A stretch of DNA of 64,000 nucleotides from CAYYEF01 sp964470825 (GTDB lineage: Bacteria > Patescibacteriota > Minisyncoccia > Phycocordibacterales > JAACPR01), in assembly GCA_964470825.1 (NCBI GenBank), contig CAYYEF010000001.1, forward strand, positions 1 through 64,000. The letters run 5' to 3'. The position numbers were made by a program, and so were the translations under genes. Shown in pieces: positions 1 to 7,955 of the stretch. Under the pieces are notes generated by a model that saw only the letters and a list, made by a program, of their open reading frames with translations, had not been told where the DNA came from and did not search any database. Every line of letters starts with the position of its first letter. The first letter of the stretch is position 1.

Positions 1-542
1 GAGAGTTTGAGAATGTTTTGATACCTTACAAGAATGTTGTTGAAATTATAAAAATAATAGAAGATTTAGATGAAGAAATAGAAATAGTTTTTGACCAAGA
101 CCAAATAGCTTTAAAAACAGACAAAATAAGTATTGTAACCAGAATTGTTAATGGATCTTTTCCTGATTATAAACAAATTATTCCAAAAGAATTTAAAACA
201 AAAGTTACTGTTTTAAAACAAGACTTTATTCAACAACTTAAAATTACAAATATTTTTTCTGATAAATTTAATCAAGTAACTCTTGAAGTAAATAAAGACA
301 CTTCTAAAATGGTAGCTTTTTCAGAAAACCAAGAAAAAGGTGATTCTTTAAATGAAATTAATATTAAAACAGAAGGAGATTCTGTAAAAGCTAATTTTAA
401 TCATAAATATATAGCAGATTGTTTTGGTTCAATTGATTCAGATACTTTAGTTTTAGAATTTAATGGAACAAATAAGCCTTTAGTTATAAGAGGGTTAAAA
501 GATAATACTTTTACTTATCTTGTAATGCCACTAAATAAATAA
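1..542 (+). CDS. dnaN: DNA polymerase III beta sliding clamp, C-terminal part
   Basis: The reading frame is already open at base 3 and runs to the stop at 540-542, so this is the 3' part of a gene cut by the window edge. The residues just after the edge (EFENVLIPYKNVVEIIK) and the end (FTYLVMPLNK) match the last part of the clamp, where the family usually ends in a YxVMPM/L motif. The clamp is a ring that tethers the replicative polymerase to DNA. About 180 residues are present, roughly half of the usual 360-380. The next gene starts 18 bases downstream and is probably co-transcribed. Confidence 0.85.
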   Translation, partial: EFENVLIPYKNVVEIIKIIEDLDEEIEIVFDQDQIALKTDKISIVTRIVNGSFPDYKQIIPKEFKTKVTVLKQDFIQQLKITNIFSDKFNQVTLEVNKDTSKMVAFSENQEKGDSLNEINIKTEGDSVKANFNHKYIADCFGSIDSDTLVLEFNGTNKPLVIRGLKDNTFTYLVMPLNK

Positions 543-560
543 CTTAAAAAGTTATAAAAT

Positions 561-830
561 ATGGAATTAATATCTTTATATTTTGCTAAATATCAAAATC
601 TTGGAATTGAATCTAGAACAACCAAGAAAATTTTAATTGAAGTTTTAAGAGATATAAGTAAGGTTGAAATAGAATCTAAACAAGTTAAGATAGAAAAAAA
701 TGATATAAAAATAGATGTGACTGGTCCGGCAAAAAGCCAAATTTTAATTAATAAAGTAAAGATAAACAAAGAATTTTTAAAAAGATTAGAAAATTCAGGT
801 TTAAAAACAACAACCAAGAAGATAAATTAA
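561..830 (+). CDS. Small hypothetical protein downstream of dnaN, weakly DciA/DUF721-like
   Basis: An 89-residue lysine-rich protein with no signal peptide or membrane segment. Its C-terminal half (an alternating hydrophobic strand followed by KINKEFLKRLENSG) recalls the DUF721/DciA helicase-loader domain, in which a strand is followed by a helix of the form LRLRKxELLERLN. That resemblance is a weak pattern match, not an identification. Its position directly after dnaN, in the same direction, fits a replication role. The stop is 6 bases from the convergent end of the penicillin-binding protein gene. Confidence 0.6.
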   Translation: MELISLYFAKYQNLGIESRTTKKILIEVLRDISKVEIESKQVKIEKNDIKIDVTGPAKSQILINKVKINKEFLKRLENSGLKTTTKKIN

Positions 831-835
831 TTAAA

Positions 836-3256
836 TTACTTAATATTAAAGCTTGTTTTTGTTTGAAAACTGTTATTGTTTTCATCCTTAATATTTACAA
901 CAAGTTGATTGTCATTTGTTTTAATACCACTTATTTCTTGAGGAAAGAAACTGTATGAATTACCAACCGTGTCTAAATCTCCAATTTTTGTACCATTTAA
1001 TATAACTTCTCCATTTTTTATTTTTCTACCATCACTCATTGAAACAGCAACTACAAAAATCATTTCTTTATAGTAAGTTCCACCATTATCAATTGTTAAA
1101 ATATTTAGTTTTGGTAAATTTTGCTGTTCTTTTGAATGATTAATTGATTTTATAAAAGAACCAGTTGAAAGATTTTGAGTTCTAGCCCATTCAACAACAG
1201 GGTTTTCCCATAATGCAAACTGAGGATCTCTTGCTGGGTTTGAAGGTGATGGACCAAGAGGATTGTCTTTATCTACCCAATATAGAATAGAGTGAACACC
1301 ACCATCTTGCCAATCACCAGCCATAATAGGTTTAAGATCAGGACTTATTGGTTCTGGTGTAGGAAAATTTTCTACTGGTCTTTTTGACATAGCGAATTGC
1401 ATAAATTCATTCCACATAGGTGCCACAATAAAACCAGCTACTTTTTTCTCCATCGGAGAATTATCGTTGTTTCCAGCCCAAGCCGCCACAGAAATATTAG
1501 GTGTATATCCAACTATCCAAGCATCACGATAATCGTTTGTGGTACCTGTTTTTACGGCCACTTGTTGATTCGGAAAATTTAAGAAAGAGTTTGAACCAAA
1601 AGCGGGTGTTCTCGCCACATTATCTGATAAAACATCTGAAATTAAACGAGATGTTTGTTCTGAAAGAACTCTAACACCTTTTATATCCTCATCTTTTGCT
1701 TCAAAAAGAGTTTTTCCATTATTATCTTCAATCTTCAAAATATCTCTTTGAGGATTTTTAATACCGTCGTTTGCAAAAATTGAATATGCATAAGACATAT
1801 CAAGTGGACGAACTTCTCCACCACCAAGAACAAGAGTTAATCCATATTGATCAACGTTTGTAAGAGTTTCTAATCCCATCTTCTTGGCTAAATTCAAAGA
1901 ATCTTTTATTCCTGCTAAATATAAAACTTTAACAGCAGGAATGTTTACTGATTGAGCTAATGCATCTCGTAAACTCATAGGGCCTCTAAATACACCATCA
2001 TAATTTCCTGGGTTGTAACATTCTCCACCATCTGCACAAGTTGTTGAAAATTCTGTTGGTAAATCAAATACAATTGTTTCAGGACGATATCCTTTATTAA
2101 AGGCTTCTGCATAAACAAAAGGTTTAAAAGCAGACCCTGGCTGTCTTTCCGCTAGGGTAATGTTGTAGTTTCCATCAATTTCTTTATCAAAAAAATCTCT
2201 TGAACCAACCATTGTTAGAATGTCTCCTGTTTTTGGATCGGTTGCCACAATCGCACCATTTTCTGCATTATATGTTTTTTCGTTTGATAAAGCGTGTTTT
2301 TTAACTATTTCCTCTGCTTTTTGTTGAAGTTCCCAGTCTAGAGTTGTAATAACTTTTAAACCACCTTCTTGTACAACATCTTTTCCATATTCCTTTTCAA
2401 TTTTTTCAATAATATACATTACAAAATGTGGAGCTTTTATCCCATAATCTTCTTGTTTTTGGAATGTAACCACCTCATTTTTTGCTTGCTCATATTGTTC
2501 TTCGTTGATAAAGCCAACTTTTTTCATTTCACCGAGAACTTGGTTTTTACGAGCTTCTAATTTATCAAAATTTGATCCATAAGGAGAATAATAAGTAGGA
2601 GCTTGGGGAAGTGCTGCTAAATAAGCTGCTTCTGCTAAATCTAGATCTTTTGCATCTTTAGCAAAGAATCTACGAGAAGCTTCTTGAATACCATAAATAC
2701 TTCCACCATAAGGTATTTCATTTAAATATATCTCCAAAATCTGATCTTTTGTTAGGGTCATTTCCAAACGAGGAGCTAAAACCCACTCTTTAATTTTTCT
2801 AGAAATTTTCTTATCTCTAGTTAGAAGGGCGTTTTTTATAACTTGTTGAGTTATTGTTGAACCACCTTGTCCACCCAATAAGTTTCCTTCCATTAGGTTG
2901 GTTATTATTGCTCTAAAAATAGCAGAAACCTCAATACCTTTATGAGTATAGAAATTTTTATCCTCAATCGCTATTGTGGCTTTTTTTGAATAATCATTTA
3001 TTTGATCTAATGGAATAACAGTTCTTTTGTATTCTCCATAAACATCGTAAAGAATAACTTTACCTGTTCTATCAAATATTTTAGTAGATTGGGCAACTCT
3101 ACGTTCATCAAAATTATCCAAATTAGGAAGTCCTATTGTTGTGGCCCACAAAACAAACCCTCCAACAAAAATGAATCCAGAAAGAATTACGATATATAAT
3201 ATTTTTTTGAAATGATCCCTAATAAAAGAAAATATTTTTCTACGTTTTTTTGGCAT
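836..3256 (-). CDS. Bifunctional penicillin-binding protein, class A (GT51 transglycosylase + transpeptidase)
   Basis: At 806 residues it has the full layout of a class A PBP. There is a basic cytoplasmic start, one membrane anchor at about 19-39, and a GT51 domain with EDKNFYTHKG (catalytic Glu about 98) and GGSTITQQ (about 131-138). The transpeptidase domain has SAFK (active Ser about 375), an SVN motif and KTGTTND (Lys about 569). It polymerises and cross-links peptidoglycan outside the membrane. The 150 residues after KTG form an extra C-terminal extension, partly Ig-like. A TATAAT box lies 7 bases before the ATG and no Shine-Dalgarno is seen, suggesting a leaderless mRNA. Confidence 0.93.
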   Translation of the reverse strand: MPKKRRKIFSFIRDHFKKILYIVILSGFIFVGGFVLWATTIGLPNLDNFDERRVAQSTKIFDRTGKVILYDVYGEYKRTVIPLDQINDYSKKATIAIEDKNFYTHKGIEVSAIFRAIITNLMEGNLLGGQGGSTITQQVIKNALLTRDKKISRKIKEWVLAPRLEMTLTKDQILEIYLNEIPYGGSIYGIQEASRRFFAKDAKDLDLAEAAYLAALPQAPTYYSPYGSNFDKLEARKNQVLGEMKKVGFINEEQYEQAKNEVVTFQKQEDYGIKAPHFVMYIIEKIEKEYGKDVVQEGGLKVITTLDWELQQKAEEIVKKHALSNEKTYNAENGAIVATDPKTGDILTMVGSRDFFDKEIDGNYNITLAERQPGSAFKPFVYAEAFNKGYRPETIVFDLPTEFSTTCADGGECYNPGNYDGVFRGPMSLRDALAQSVNIPAVKVLYLAGIKDSLNLAKKMGLETLTNVDQYGLTLVLGGGEVRPLDMSYAYSIFANDGIKNPQRDILKIEDNNGKTLFEAKDEDIKGVRVLSEQTSRLISDVLSDNVARTPAFGSNSFLNFPNQQVAVKTGTTNDYRDAWIVGYTPNISVAAWAGNNDNSPMEKKVAGFIVAPMWNEFMQFAMSKRPVENFPTPEPISPDLKPIMAGDWQDGGVHSILYWVDKDNPLGPSPSNPARDPQFALWENPVVEWARTQNLSTGSFIKSINHSKEQQNLPKLNILTIDNGGTYYKEMIFVVAVSMSDGRKIKNGEVILNGTKIGDLDTVGNSYSFFPQEISGIKTNDNQLVVNIKDENNNSFQTKTSFNIK

Positions 3257-3263
3257 TTGTGTA

Positions 3264-3269
3264 ATTATA
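3264..3269 (-). promoter_or_regulatory. -10 box of the penicillin-binding protein gene (leaderless)
   Basis: On the minus strand TATAAT is followed by 7 bases and then the ATG at 3256, so transcription would start at or next to the start codon. Confidence 0.5.
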
Positions 3270-3371
3270 TCGCGAATTTTTAAATATTTTTATTTTTTTG
3301 AAATAAAAAGGGGAAAAGTTTTTGAAATATATCAAAAAGACAAAAAAAGGCAAAAATGGTAGACTTTTATT

Positions 3372-4589
3372 ATGTTTGGTAAAGGAAATAAAAAAGTAAT
3401 CGTTGATGAAAAAAGGATTCAAAATATTCTATCAAAGAATATTGAAGATGTTTTTATAAAAGAAAATCTTGAAAGGAAATTGAAATCCGGAAAAGTTTTA
3501 AGAGTAAAACTCGGTTTTGATCCGACAGGTTCTAAAATTCATATAGGAAGAGCTATGGTTTTAAGAAAACTAAAGGAGTTTCAGGATTTAGGTCACACCA
3601 TTGTTTTTCTTGTGGGTGATTTTACTGCAAAAATAGGTGATCCTTCAGATAAGTTGGAAAAAAGACCAATGTTGAATGACTCTAAAATAAGAGAGAATCT
3701 AAAAGACTATAAAAAACAAATTGGAAAGATTATTGATTTAAGTAGAGCTGAGTTTCACTATAACTCTAAATGGCTTTCAAAATTAAATTTTGCAGAAATA
3801 GCAGAATTAGCCGAAAGCTTTACTGTAAGTCAAATGGCTAATCGTAGAAATTTTAAAGACAGGCTTGATCGTGGAGAAGAAGTATCTCTTCGAGAATTTT
3901 TATATCCTCTAATGCAAGGATATGACTCTGTTAAATTAAGGGCTGATATTGAGATCGGAGGTTTTGATCAACTTTTTAATTTAAAAGCAGGAAGAATAAT
4001 TCAAAAACACTTTGGAATGGTTGAACAAGATGTTTTAACTGTTACTATGCTTGAGGGTACTGACGGCAGAAAAATGTCTACTAGTTGGGGAAATGTAATT
4101 AATATTGTTGATGAACCAAATGATATGTTTGGAAAAGTTATGGCTATGTCTGATGATTTAATAACCAAATATTTTAAATGTGCTACAGATTTATCAGAAG
4201 AAGAGGTTAAAAAAATAGATACTGATATTGTTTCTGGAAAACTTCACCCTAAAGATGCAAAAATAATGCTTGCAAAAGAGATTGTTAAAATGTTCCACGA
4301 TGAAAAAAAAGCAGAATCAGCACACGCTAATTTTGAAGCTGTTTTTTCTGGTGGAGCTGTACCAGAAAACATAGAAGAGGTTTTTGTTAAAAAAAGTACA
4401 AAATTAGTTGATGTTTTATTAAATAAAAAACTAATTAACTCAAAAAGTGAAATGCAAAGATTAGTTAGCGAAGGAGCCATTAAAAATTTAGTAGGAAATA
4501 TTAAAATAGATACAAAAGATTTTGTTATATCTGAAACAATGACTTTAAAAATTGGTAAAAAGAGGTTCATTAAGGTTGTTGTTAGATAA
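3372..4589 (+). CDS. tyrS: Tyrosyl-tRNA synthetase
   Basis: A class I aminoacyl-tRNA synthetase of 405 residues that charges tRNA-Tyr. The nucleotide-binding signature HIGR is at about 57-60 after GFDPTGSK, and the second signature KMSTS is at about 234-238 in GTDGRKMSTSWGN. The C-terminal end (about 340-405) has the form of an S4-like RNA-binding domain, with EMQRLVSEGAIK and a final strand KIGKKRFIKVV. Length fits the bacterial TyrZ-type branch. The gene is divergent from the penicillin-binding protein gene and ends at a strong intrinsic terminator. Confidence 0.95.
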   Translation: MFGKGNKKVIVDEKRIQNILSKNIEDVFIKENLERKLKSGKVLRVKLGFDPTGSKIHIGRAMVLRKLKEFQDLGHTIVFLVGDFTAKIGDPSDKLEKRPMLNDSKIRENLKDYKKQIGKIIDLSRAEFHYNSKWLSKLNFAEIAELAESFTVSQMANRRNFKDRLDRGEEVSLREFLYPLMQGYDSVKLRADIEIGGFDQLFNLKAGRIIQKHFGMVEQDVLTVTMLEGTDGRKMSTSWGNVINIVDEPNDMFGKVMAMSDDLITKYFKCATDLSEEEVKKIDTDIVSGKLHPKDAKIMLAKEIVKMFHDEKKAESAHANFEAVFSGGAVPENIEEVFVKKSTKLVDVLLNKKLINSKSEMQRLVSEGAIKNLVGNIKIDTKDFVISETMTLKIGKKRFIKVVVR

Positions 4590-4591
4590 TT

Positions 4592-4628
4592 AAAAAACCA
4601 CTGGTTTTGTGATCAGTGGTTTTTTTAA
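4592..4628. terminator. Bidirectional intrinsic terminator after tyrS
   Basis: AAAAAACCACTG and CAGTGGTTTTTT form a 12-bp stem with a 10-base loop. A-run and T-run flanks let it serve tyrS on the plus strand and the acidic-protein gene on the minus strand. Confidence 0.85.
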
Positions 4629-4636
4629 TTTAATTT

Positions 4637-4816
4637 TTAGAAATCATCTTGATCATCGTATGAATCTTCATCAACAGCATCTGGATCTTCCTCGTCTTCT
4701 AAATCTAATGGATCCAAATCGTCTGTTAAATCATCATCTTCGAAATCTGCATCATCATCGCTCAATAAAACATCGTTTAATGAGTCTTGATCAGCTGTGA
4801 AAATATCGTCTGTCAT
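4637..4816 (-). CDS. Extremely acidic 59-residue protein of unknown function
   Basis: Thirty of the 59 residues are Asp or Glu, and there is no Lys, Arg or His. The ATG at 4816 (protein starting MTDDIFTADQDSL) is preferred over an upstream in-frame ATG at 4861, because the extra 15 residues are basic/hydrophobic and unlike the rest. No known domain is recognised. Such composition is seen in DNA-mimic or chaperone-tail proteins, but no function can be assigned. It stands alone between convergent tyrS and ruvC, with the shared terminator at its 3' side. Confidence 0.65.
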   Translation of the reverse strand: MTDDIFTADQDSLNDVLLSDDDADFEDDDLTDDLDPLDLEDEEDPDAVDEDSYDDQDDF

Positions 4817-4952
4817 ATTTAAATTAAAAATTATTAATCTCTTATTTTGTATCAACAACAACTTACTTTAACAAGTCGGTATTGTGGATAATTGAGAATA
4901 TATATCAAAGTTGTTTTTGTTTGGCAAGAGGTAAAAATAAAACTATCTAAAA

Positions 4953-5429
4953 TTATTTTCTATATGTAGCAAAAAAAGTGATTCCTGTTGCAATGGCATC
5001 GAACTCATCATCATGTTTAATTGATTTTTTAATAGAAATTATTTTTGGTAAGAAATTAATAATAGTTTTTTTATCACTTTTACCATATCCTGTTACTGCA
5101 ACTTTTATTTCATTAGGGGTGTGTTCCGAAATTTTTAAATTATTATTTTTAGCTGTTGAAATTATGGCTCCGCGTGCCTCTGCTACTAAAAGAGCGGTTT
5201 TTTGGTTTTTACTAAAAAATAACTTCTCAATCGCTAGGAATTCTGGTTTATATTGAAGAATTATATTTTGCAGCTGTTCTGTTATTTGAAAAAGTCTCTC
5301 TGGATGATCAAATTTTTTATCAGTTTGTATACAATCAGAAAAAAGTAAAATTTCTTTTTGACCAGCCTCTTTTTTTAAAATAGCAACCCCGAGTCTTTCG
5401 TAACCAGGATCAACCGAAATAATTATCAT
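4953..5429 (-). CDS. ruvC: Crossover junction endodeoxyribonuclease RuvC
   Basis: RuvC resolves Holliday junctions together with the RuvAB motor. The 158-residue protein begins MIIISVDPGYERLG, placing the first metal-binding Asp at residue 7. It then shows AIEKLFF (Glu) and a C-terminal KHDDEFDAIA (Asp pair), the acidic set of the RNase H-like fold. The ATG at 5429 is chosen over one at 5498, because the upstream extension reads through a terminator hairpin. TATACT lies 7 bases before this ATG. ruvB and ruvA are at 6559 and 18788, also on this strand but not adjacent. Confidence 0.93.
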   Translation of the reverse strand: MIIISVDPGYERLGVAILKKEAGQKEILLFSDCIQTDKKFDHPERLFQITEQLQNIILQYKPEFLAIEKLFFSKNQKTALLVAEARGAIISTAKNNNLKISEHTPNEIKVAVTGYGKSDKKTIINFLPKIISIKKSIKHDDEFDAIATGITFFATYRK

Positions 5430-5444
5430 AATATTAAGTATATC

Positions 5445-5479
5445 AAAATAAAAAGTCGGTCCATGGTATTTGGACCGAC
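5445..5479 (-). terminator. Intrinsic terminator upstream of ruvC (end of the 5498-5899 gene)
   Basis: GTCGGTCC and GGACCGAC form a perfect 8-bp stem with a 9-base loop, followed on the minus strand by TTTTTATTTT. It separates the membrane protein gene from ruvC. Confidence 0.8.
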
Positions 5480-5497
5480 AAGATATCCTAGAAAGCA

Positions 5498-5899
5498 CTA
5501 TGTTTTTTGTAAAGTTGATCTCGGTAGATCAACTACTATTTCATGAATTTTACAATCGGGTGTTTTATAAACAACCCAACCCTCTCTTTCAAGAAGAGAC
5601 CCAATAATTTCAGGAATCATTTTATTTGATGTCCACGAATTATAAATAGGTTGTGATTCAGACCCATTAATATTAAAGGCCAGTTGAATTTTTAAAGGAA
5701 AAGCACTTCCTTTTTTGTTTTTTCCTAGTGCCTTCTTTACCAACTTAATAGAAGTCTGAAGATCAAAACCAACCACATCAATAACAGAAGGCAGATCAAA
5801 AGTGTTTTTCGTAAATCTTTTTAGATGAAATATGTGCCAATTAGTGAATATTAGCAGTAAAATAACTGCAATAAATAATATAAGAATAGTGATGTTCAT
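5498..5899 (-). CDS. Hypothetical protein with one N-terminal membrane segment
   Basis: A 133-residue protein with an uncleaved-looking hydrophobic helix at about 3-22. A soluble domain rich in beta strands follows (QLAFNINGSESQPIYNSW, EREGWVVYKTPDCKIHEIVVDLP). No family is recognised. A good Shine-Dalgarno (GGAGGT) precedes the ATG, unlike many genes here. The gene has its own terminator at 5445-5479, so it is probably a single-gene unit. Confidence 0.7.
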   Translation of the reverse strand: MNITILILFIAVILLLIFTNWHIFHLKRFTKNTFDLPSVIDVVGFDLQTSIKLVKKALGKNKKGSAFPLKIQLAFNINGSESQPIYNSWTSNKMIPEIIGSLLEREGWVVYKTPDCKIHEIVVDLPRSTLQKT

Positions 5900-5961
5900 T
5901 TTTTATTACCTCCACTCAGGATAATATATGAGTGTGCTATATAAGTCAAAAAAATTATTAT

Positions 5962-6492
5962 TTATTCTGCATTTGTAAAAACCTCCTGAACATCCTCTAA
6001 TTCTTCTAGAGCATCAATTAGGTCACCAAGTTTAGATCCATCTTCTTCTGAAATTCCTACTGTTGAAGTTGGAGTCCACTTATTACCTTCGCGGGTAAAT
6101 GCCCAGCTCGCCGCTCCTTGAGCAGCTAACTCAAAATTTTGTTTAGCTAAAATATGACGTACTTCACCAGCTGTTCGATTTTTATTATCTGTTAGACCTT
6201 CGATAATAATTGCTACACCGCCAGGACCGTAAGTTTCGTAAGTTACATTATCCATTGCGGCAGTGTTTACATCAGTTCCTTTTTTAACAGCTCTTTCAAT
6301 GGTATCTTTTGGCATATTTTCTTTTTTGGCTGTTTCAATGACTGTTGCAAGAGAAGGGGAGTTAACGTCACCACCACACTTTTTAGATTCAGCGGTAATC
6401 ATTTTAGAAAGTTTTGAAAACACTTGGCTTTTTTTAGCATCTTCTGCACCTTTCTTGTTTTTTATTTTTGACCATTTATTATGTCCTGACAT
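5962..6492 (-). CDS. yebC: YebC/PmpR/TACO1 family protein, shortened
   Basis: The N-terminus MSGHNKWSKIKNKKGAEDAKK and the YGPGG motif with DNKNRTAGEVRH identify the YebC family. These proteins are DNA-binding regulators or translation factors that help ribosomes on difficult proline stretches. The C-terminal end EELEDVQEVFTNAE matches the usual family end. The protein is 176 residues against about 240 in most bacteria. The missing part lies between the AAQGAASWAF strand and the final segment, so most of the second domain appears deleted and not simply cut off. Confidence 0.9.
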   Translation of the reverse strand: MSGHNKWSKIKNKKGAEDAKKSQVFSKLSKMITAESKKCGGDVNSPSLATVIETAKKENMPKDTIERAVKKGTDVNTAAMDNVTYETYGPGGVAIIIEGLTDNKNRTAGEVRHILAKQNFELAAQGAASWAFTREGNKWTPTSTVGISEEDGSKLGDLIDALEELEDVQEVFTNAE

Positions 6493-6558
6493 GTTTTTAA
6501 ATTAACTTTATAAAATTGTATTTGGATTATAAATCAGAATATAAGTTTTGCAATTAAA

Positions 6559-7611
6559 TTAGATAGACTTGTCTTTTATGTGGTCTGGGGCTTCTACTTC
6601 AAAATGTTCATATCCTTTTACCGTAACAATACGACCTCTTGGTGTTCTTTCTATAAAACCAAGTTGAATTAAATATGGTTCATTAAATTCTTCTAAGGTA
6701 CTAGGTTCTTCTGCAAGAGCCATAGCAAGAGTGTGTAAACCAACTGGGCCACCATTAAAACGATTTATAATAGCATCTACCATAACTCTATCAGTTTTTG
6801 TTAAGCCTAGTTTATCAATATCAAGCATTGATAGGGTTTTGTTAACAGAATCTACACCCATGTCAATTTTATTTATTTGGCAAAAATCTCTACATCGTTT
6901 CAATAAATAATTAGCGGTTCTTGGAGTTTGGCGACTACGTTTTGATATTTCAGAAATCGCTTCAACGAAATCTTTTTGATTATTTTCATTTTTTAATCCT
7001 AAAATTTTTGCGGATCTGTCGATAATTTTTTCAATCTCTTCATTTTTATAAAACTCCAATCTAAAAATTCCACCAGAAAAACGTGAACGTAGTGGGGAAG
7101 AGACCATGGCGATTTTTGTAGTAGCAGCAATTAAAGTAAAAGGAGGTAATTCTAATTGAAGAGTTCGCGCAGAAGGACCTTTACCAATAATAATATCTAA
7201 AACCCCCGATTCCATTGCTGGGTATAAAACCTCTTCTATTGCTTTGTTTAATCTGTGAATCTCATCAATAAATAAAATATCTCCTGGATTTAAGTTAGTT
7301 AAAATAGAAGCAAGATCACCAACCTTTTCAATTGCTGGACCAGAAGTAGATTTTAATTGAGTCCCAATATGCTTTGCTATTAAATGGGCTAGGGTTGTTT
7401 TTCCTAATCCTGGAGGGCCATAAAAAAGAATATGTTCAGGTGGATGGTTTCGCTCTTTTGCAGCAGAAAGAAGAAGCGACAGATTACTTTTTATGGATTC
7501 TTGACCGATATATTCACCCCAAGTGTTTGGACGCAACTGTTGATCTAAAAATATTTCATCTTTGGATGAGGTCTGTATGTTTTTTGTGGGGTTTTTATCA
7601 GGGCTTGACAT
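6559..7611 (-). CDS. ruvB: Holliday junction branch-migration helicase RuvB
   Basis: A 350-residue AAA+ ATPase. Walker A is GPPGLGKTT and Walker B is DILFIDEIHRL. A sensor segment follows (TLIAATTKIAMVSSPLRSRF, with the arginine finger region), then the C-terminal winged helix that ends GFIERTPRGRIVT. RuvB pumps DNA through the RuvA-bound four-way junction. The N-terminus SKDEIFLDQQLRPNTWGEYIGQ is typical. It sits downstream of the structured RNA at 7681-7862 but on the opposite strand to it. Confidence 0.96.
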   Translation of the reverse strand: MSSPDKNPTKNIQTSSKDEIFLDQQLRPNTWGEYIGQESIKSNLSLLLSAAKERNHPPEHILFYGPPGLGKTTLAHLIAKHIGTQLKSTSGPAIEKVGDLASILTNLNPGDILFIDEIHRLNKAIEEVLYPAMESGVLDIIIGKGPSARTLQLELPPFTLIAATTKIAMVSSPLRSRFSGGIFRLEFYKNEEIEKIIDRSAKILGLKNENNQKDFVEAISEISKRSRQTPRTANYLLKRCRDFCQINKIDMGVDSVNKTLSMLDIDKLGLTKTDRVMVDAIINRFNGGPVGLHTLAMALAEEPSTLEEFNEPYLIQLGFIERTPRGRIVTVKGYEHFEVEAPDHIKDKSI

Positions 7612-7650
7612 AAATTATATTTGTGATACTATTCTACATGAAGATACGCA

Positions 7651-7680
7651 TTGACACAAGTTAAAGACTATATCGTATAT
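7651..7680 (+). promoter_or_regulatory. Candidate promoter of the 6S-like RNA
   Basis: A perfect TTGACA at 7651-7656 is followed 18 bases later by GTATAT (7675-7680), or 19 bases later by TATATC. This would start an RNA near 7685. The -10 match is imperfect. Confidence 0.4.
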
Positions 7681-7862
7681 CCAGGTCATAAACCTCTAAA
7701 CAAAAGGGATTTATCCTTACAAGGTACTAAACGAGGACGCGTTGGTTAATGACGCGTGTGTTGTTTTGCTGACGCTATCCTTAGTGTAGTGCCTGCCTTT
7801 GAGCGAGCATGTTTGAAGGTTTTGTTTAGAGGTTTCTGCTCTGGATCATTACTTATTTTTTA
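7681..7862 (+). ncRNA. Structured RNA, candidate 6S RNA
   Basis: This 344-base stretch between ruvB and pilB has no gene. A 16-bp perfect stem (7690-7705 with 7820-7835) is closed further out by CCAG/CTGG (7681-7684 with 7841-7844). Inside, partly paired arms (for example TACTAA near 7724-7729 with TTAGTG) lead to an apical hairpin ACGCG...CGCGT. A T-rich run at 7852-7858 follows on the plus strand only, which sets the strand. A rod of about 170 nt with closing stem, internal bulges and a promoter upstream matches the general shape and size of 6S RNA, the RNA polymerase regulator. Identification is by shape only. Bases 7863-7955 hold nothing but an AT-rich dyad before the end of pilB. Confidence 0.4.
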
Positions 7863-7955
7863 AAAGTTCTGATTAAATCCTATCTCACTTACATTAAAAT
7901 TCAACTAGCCAAGAAGTCTTTTTTGTTTCTTAAATAAAAAAGATTTTTTATTTAT

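Noticed and set aside
4609..4800. Plus-strand frame rich in His, Asn and Leu opposite the acidic gene
   Set aside because: Its composition is the complement of Asp-rich codons (GAT/ATC), and it starts inside a terminator.
7863..7955. Intrinsic terminator for pilB
   Set aside because: Only a weak all-A/T dyad (CTTTTTT/AAAAAAG) is present, which is not convincing in AT-rich DNA.
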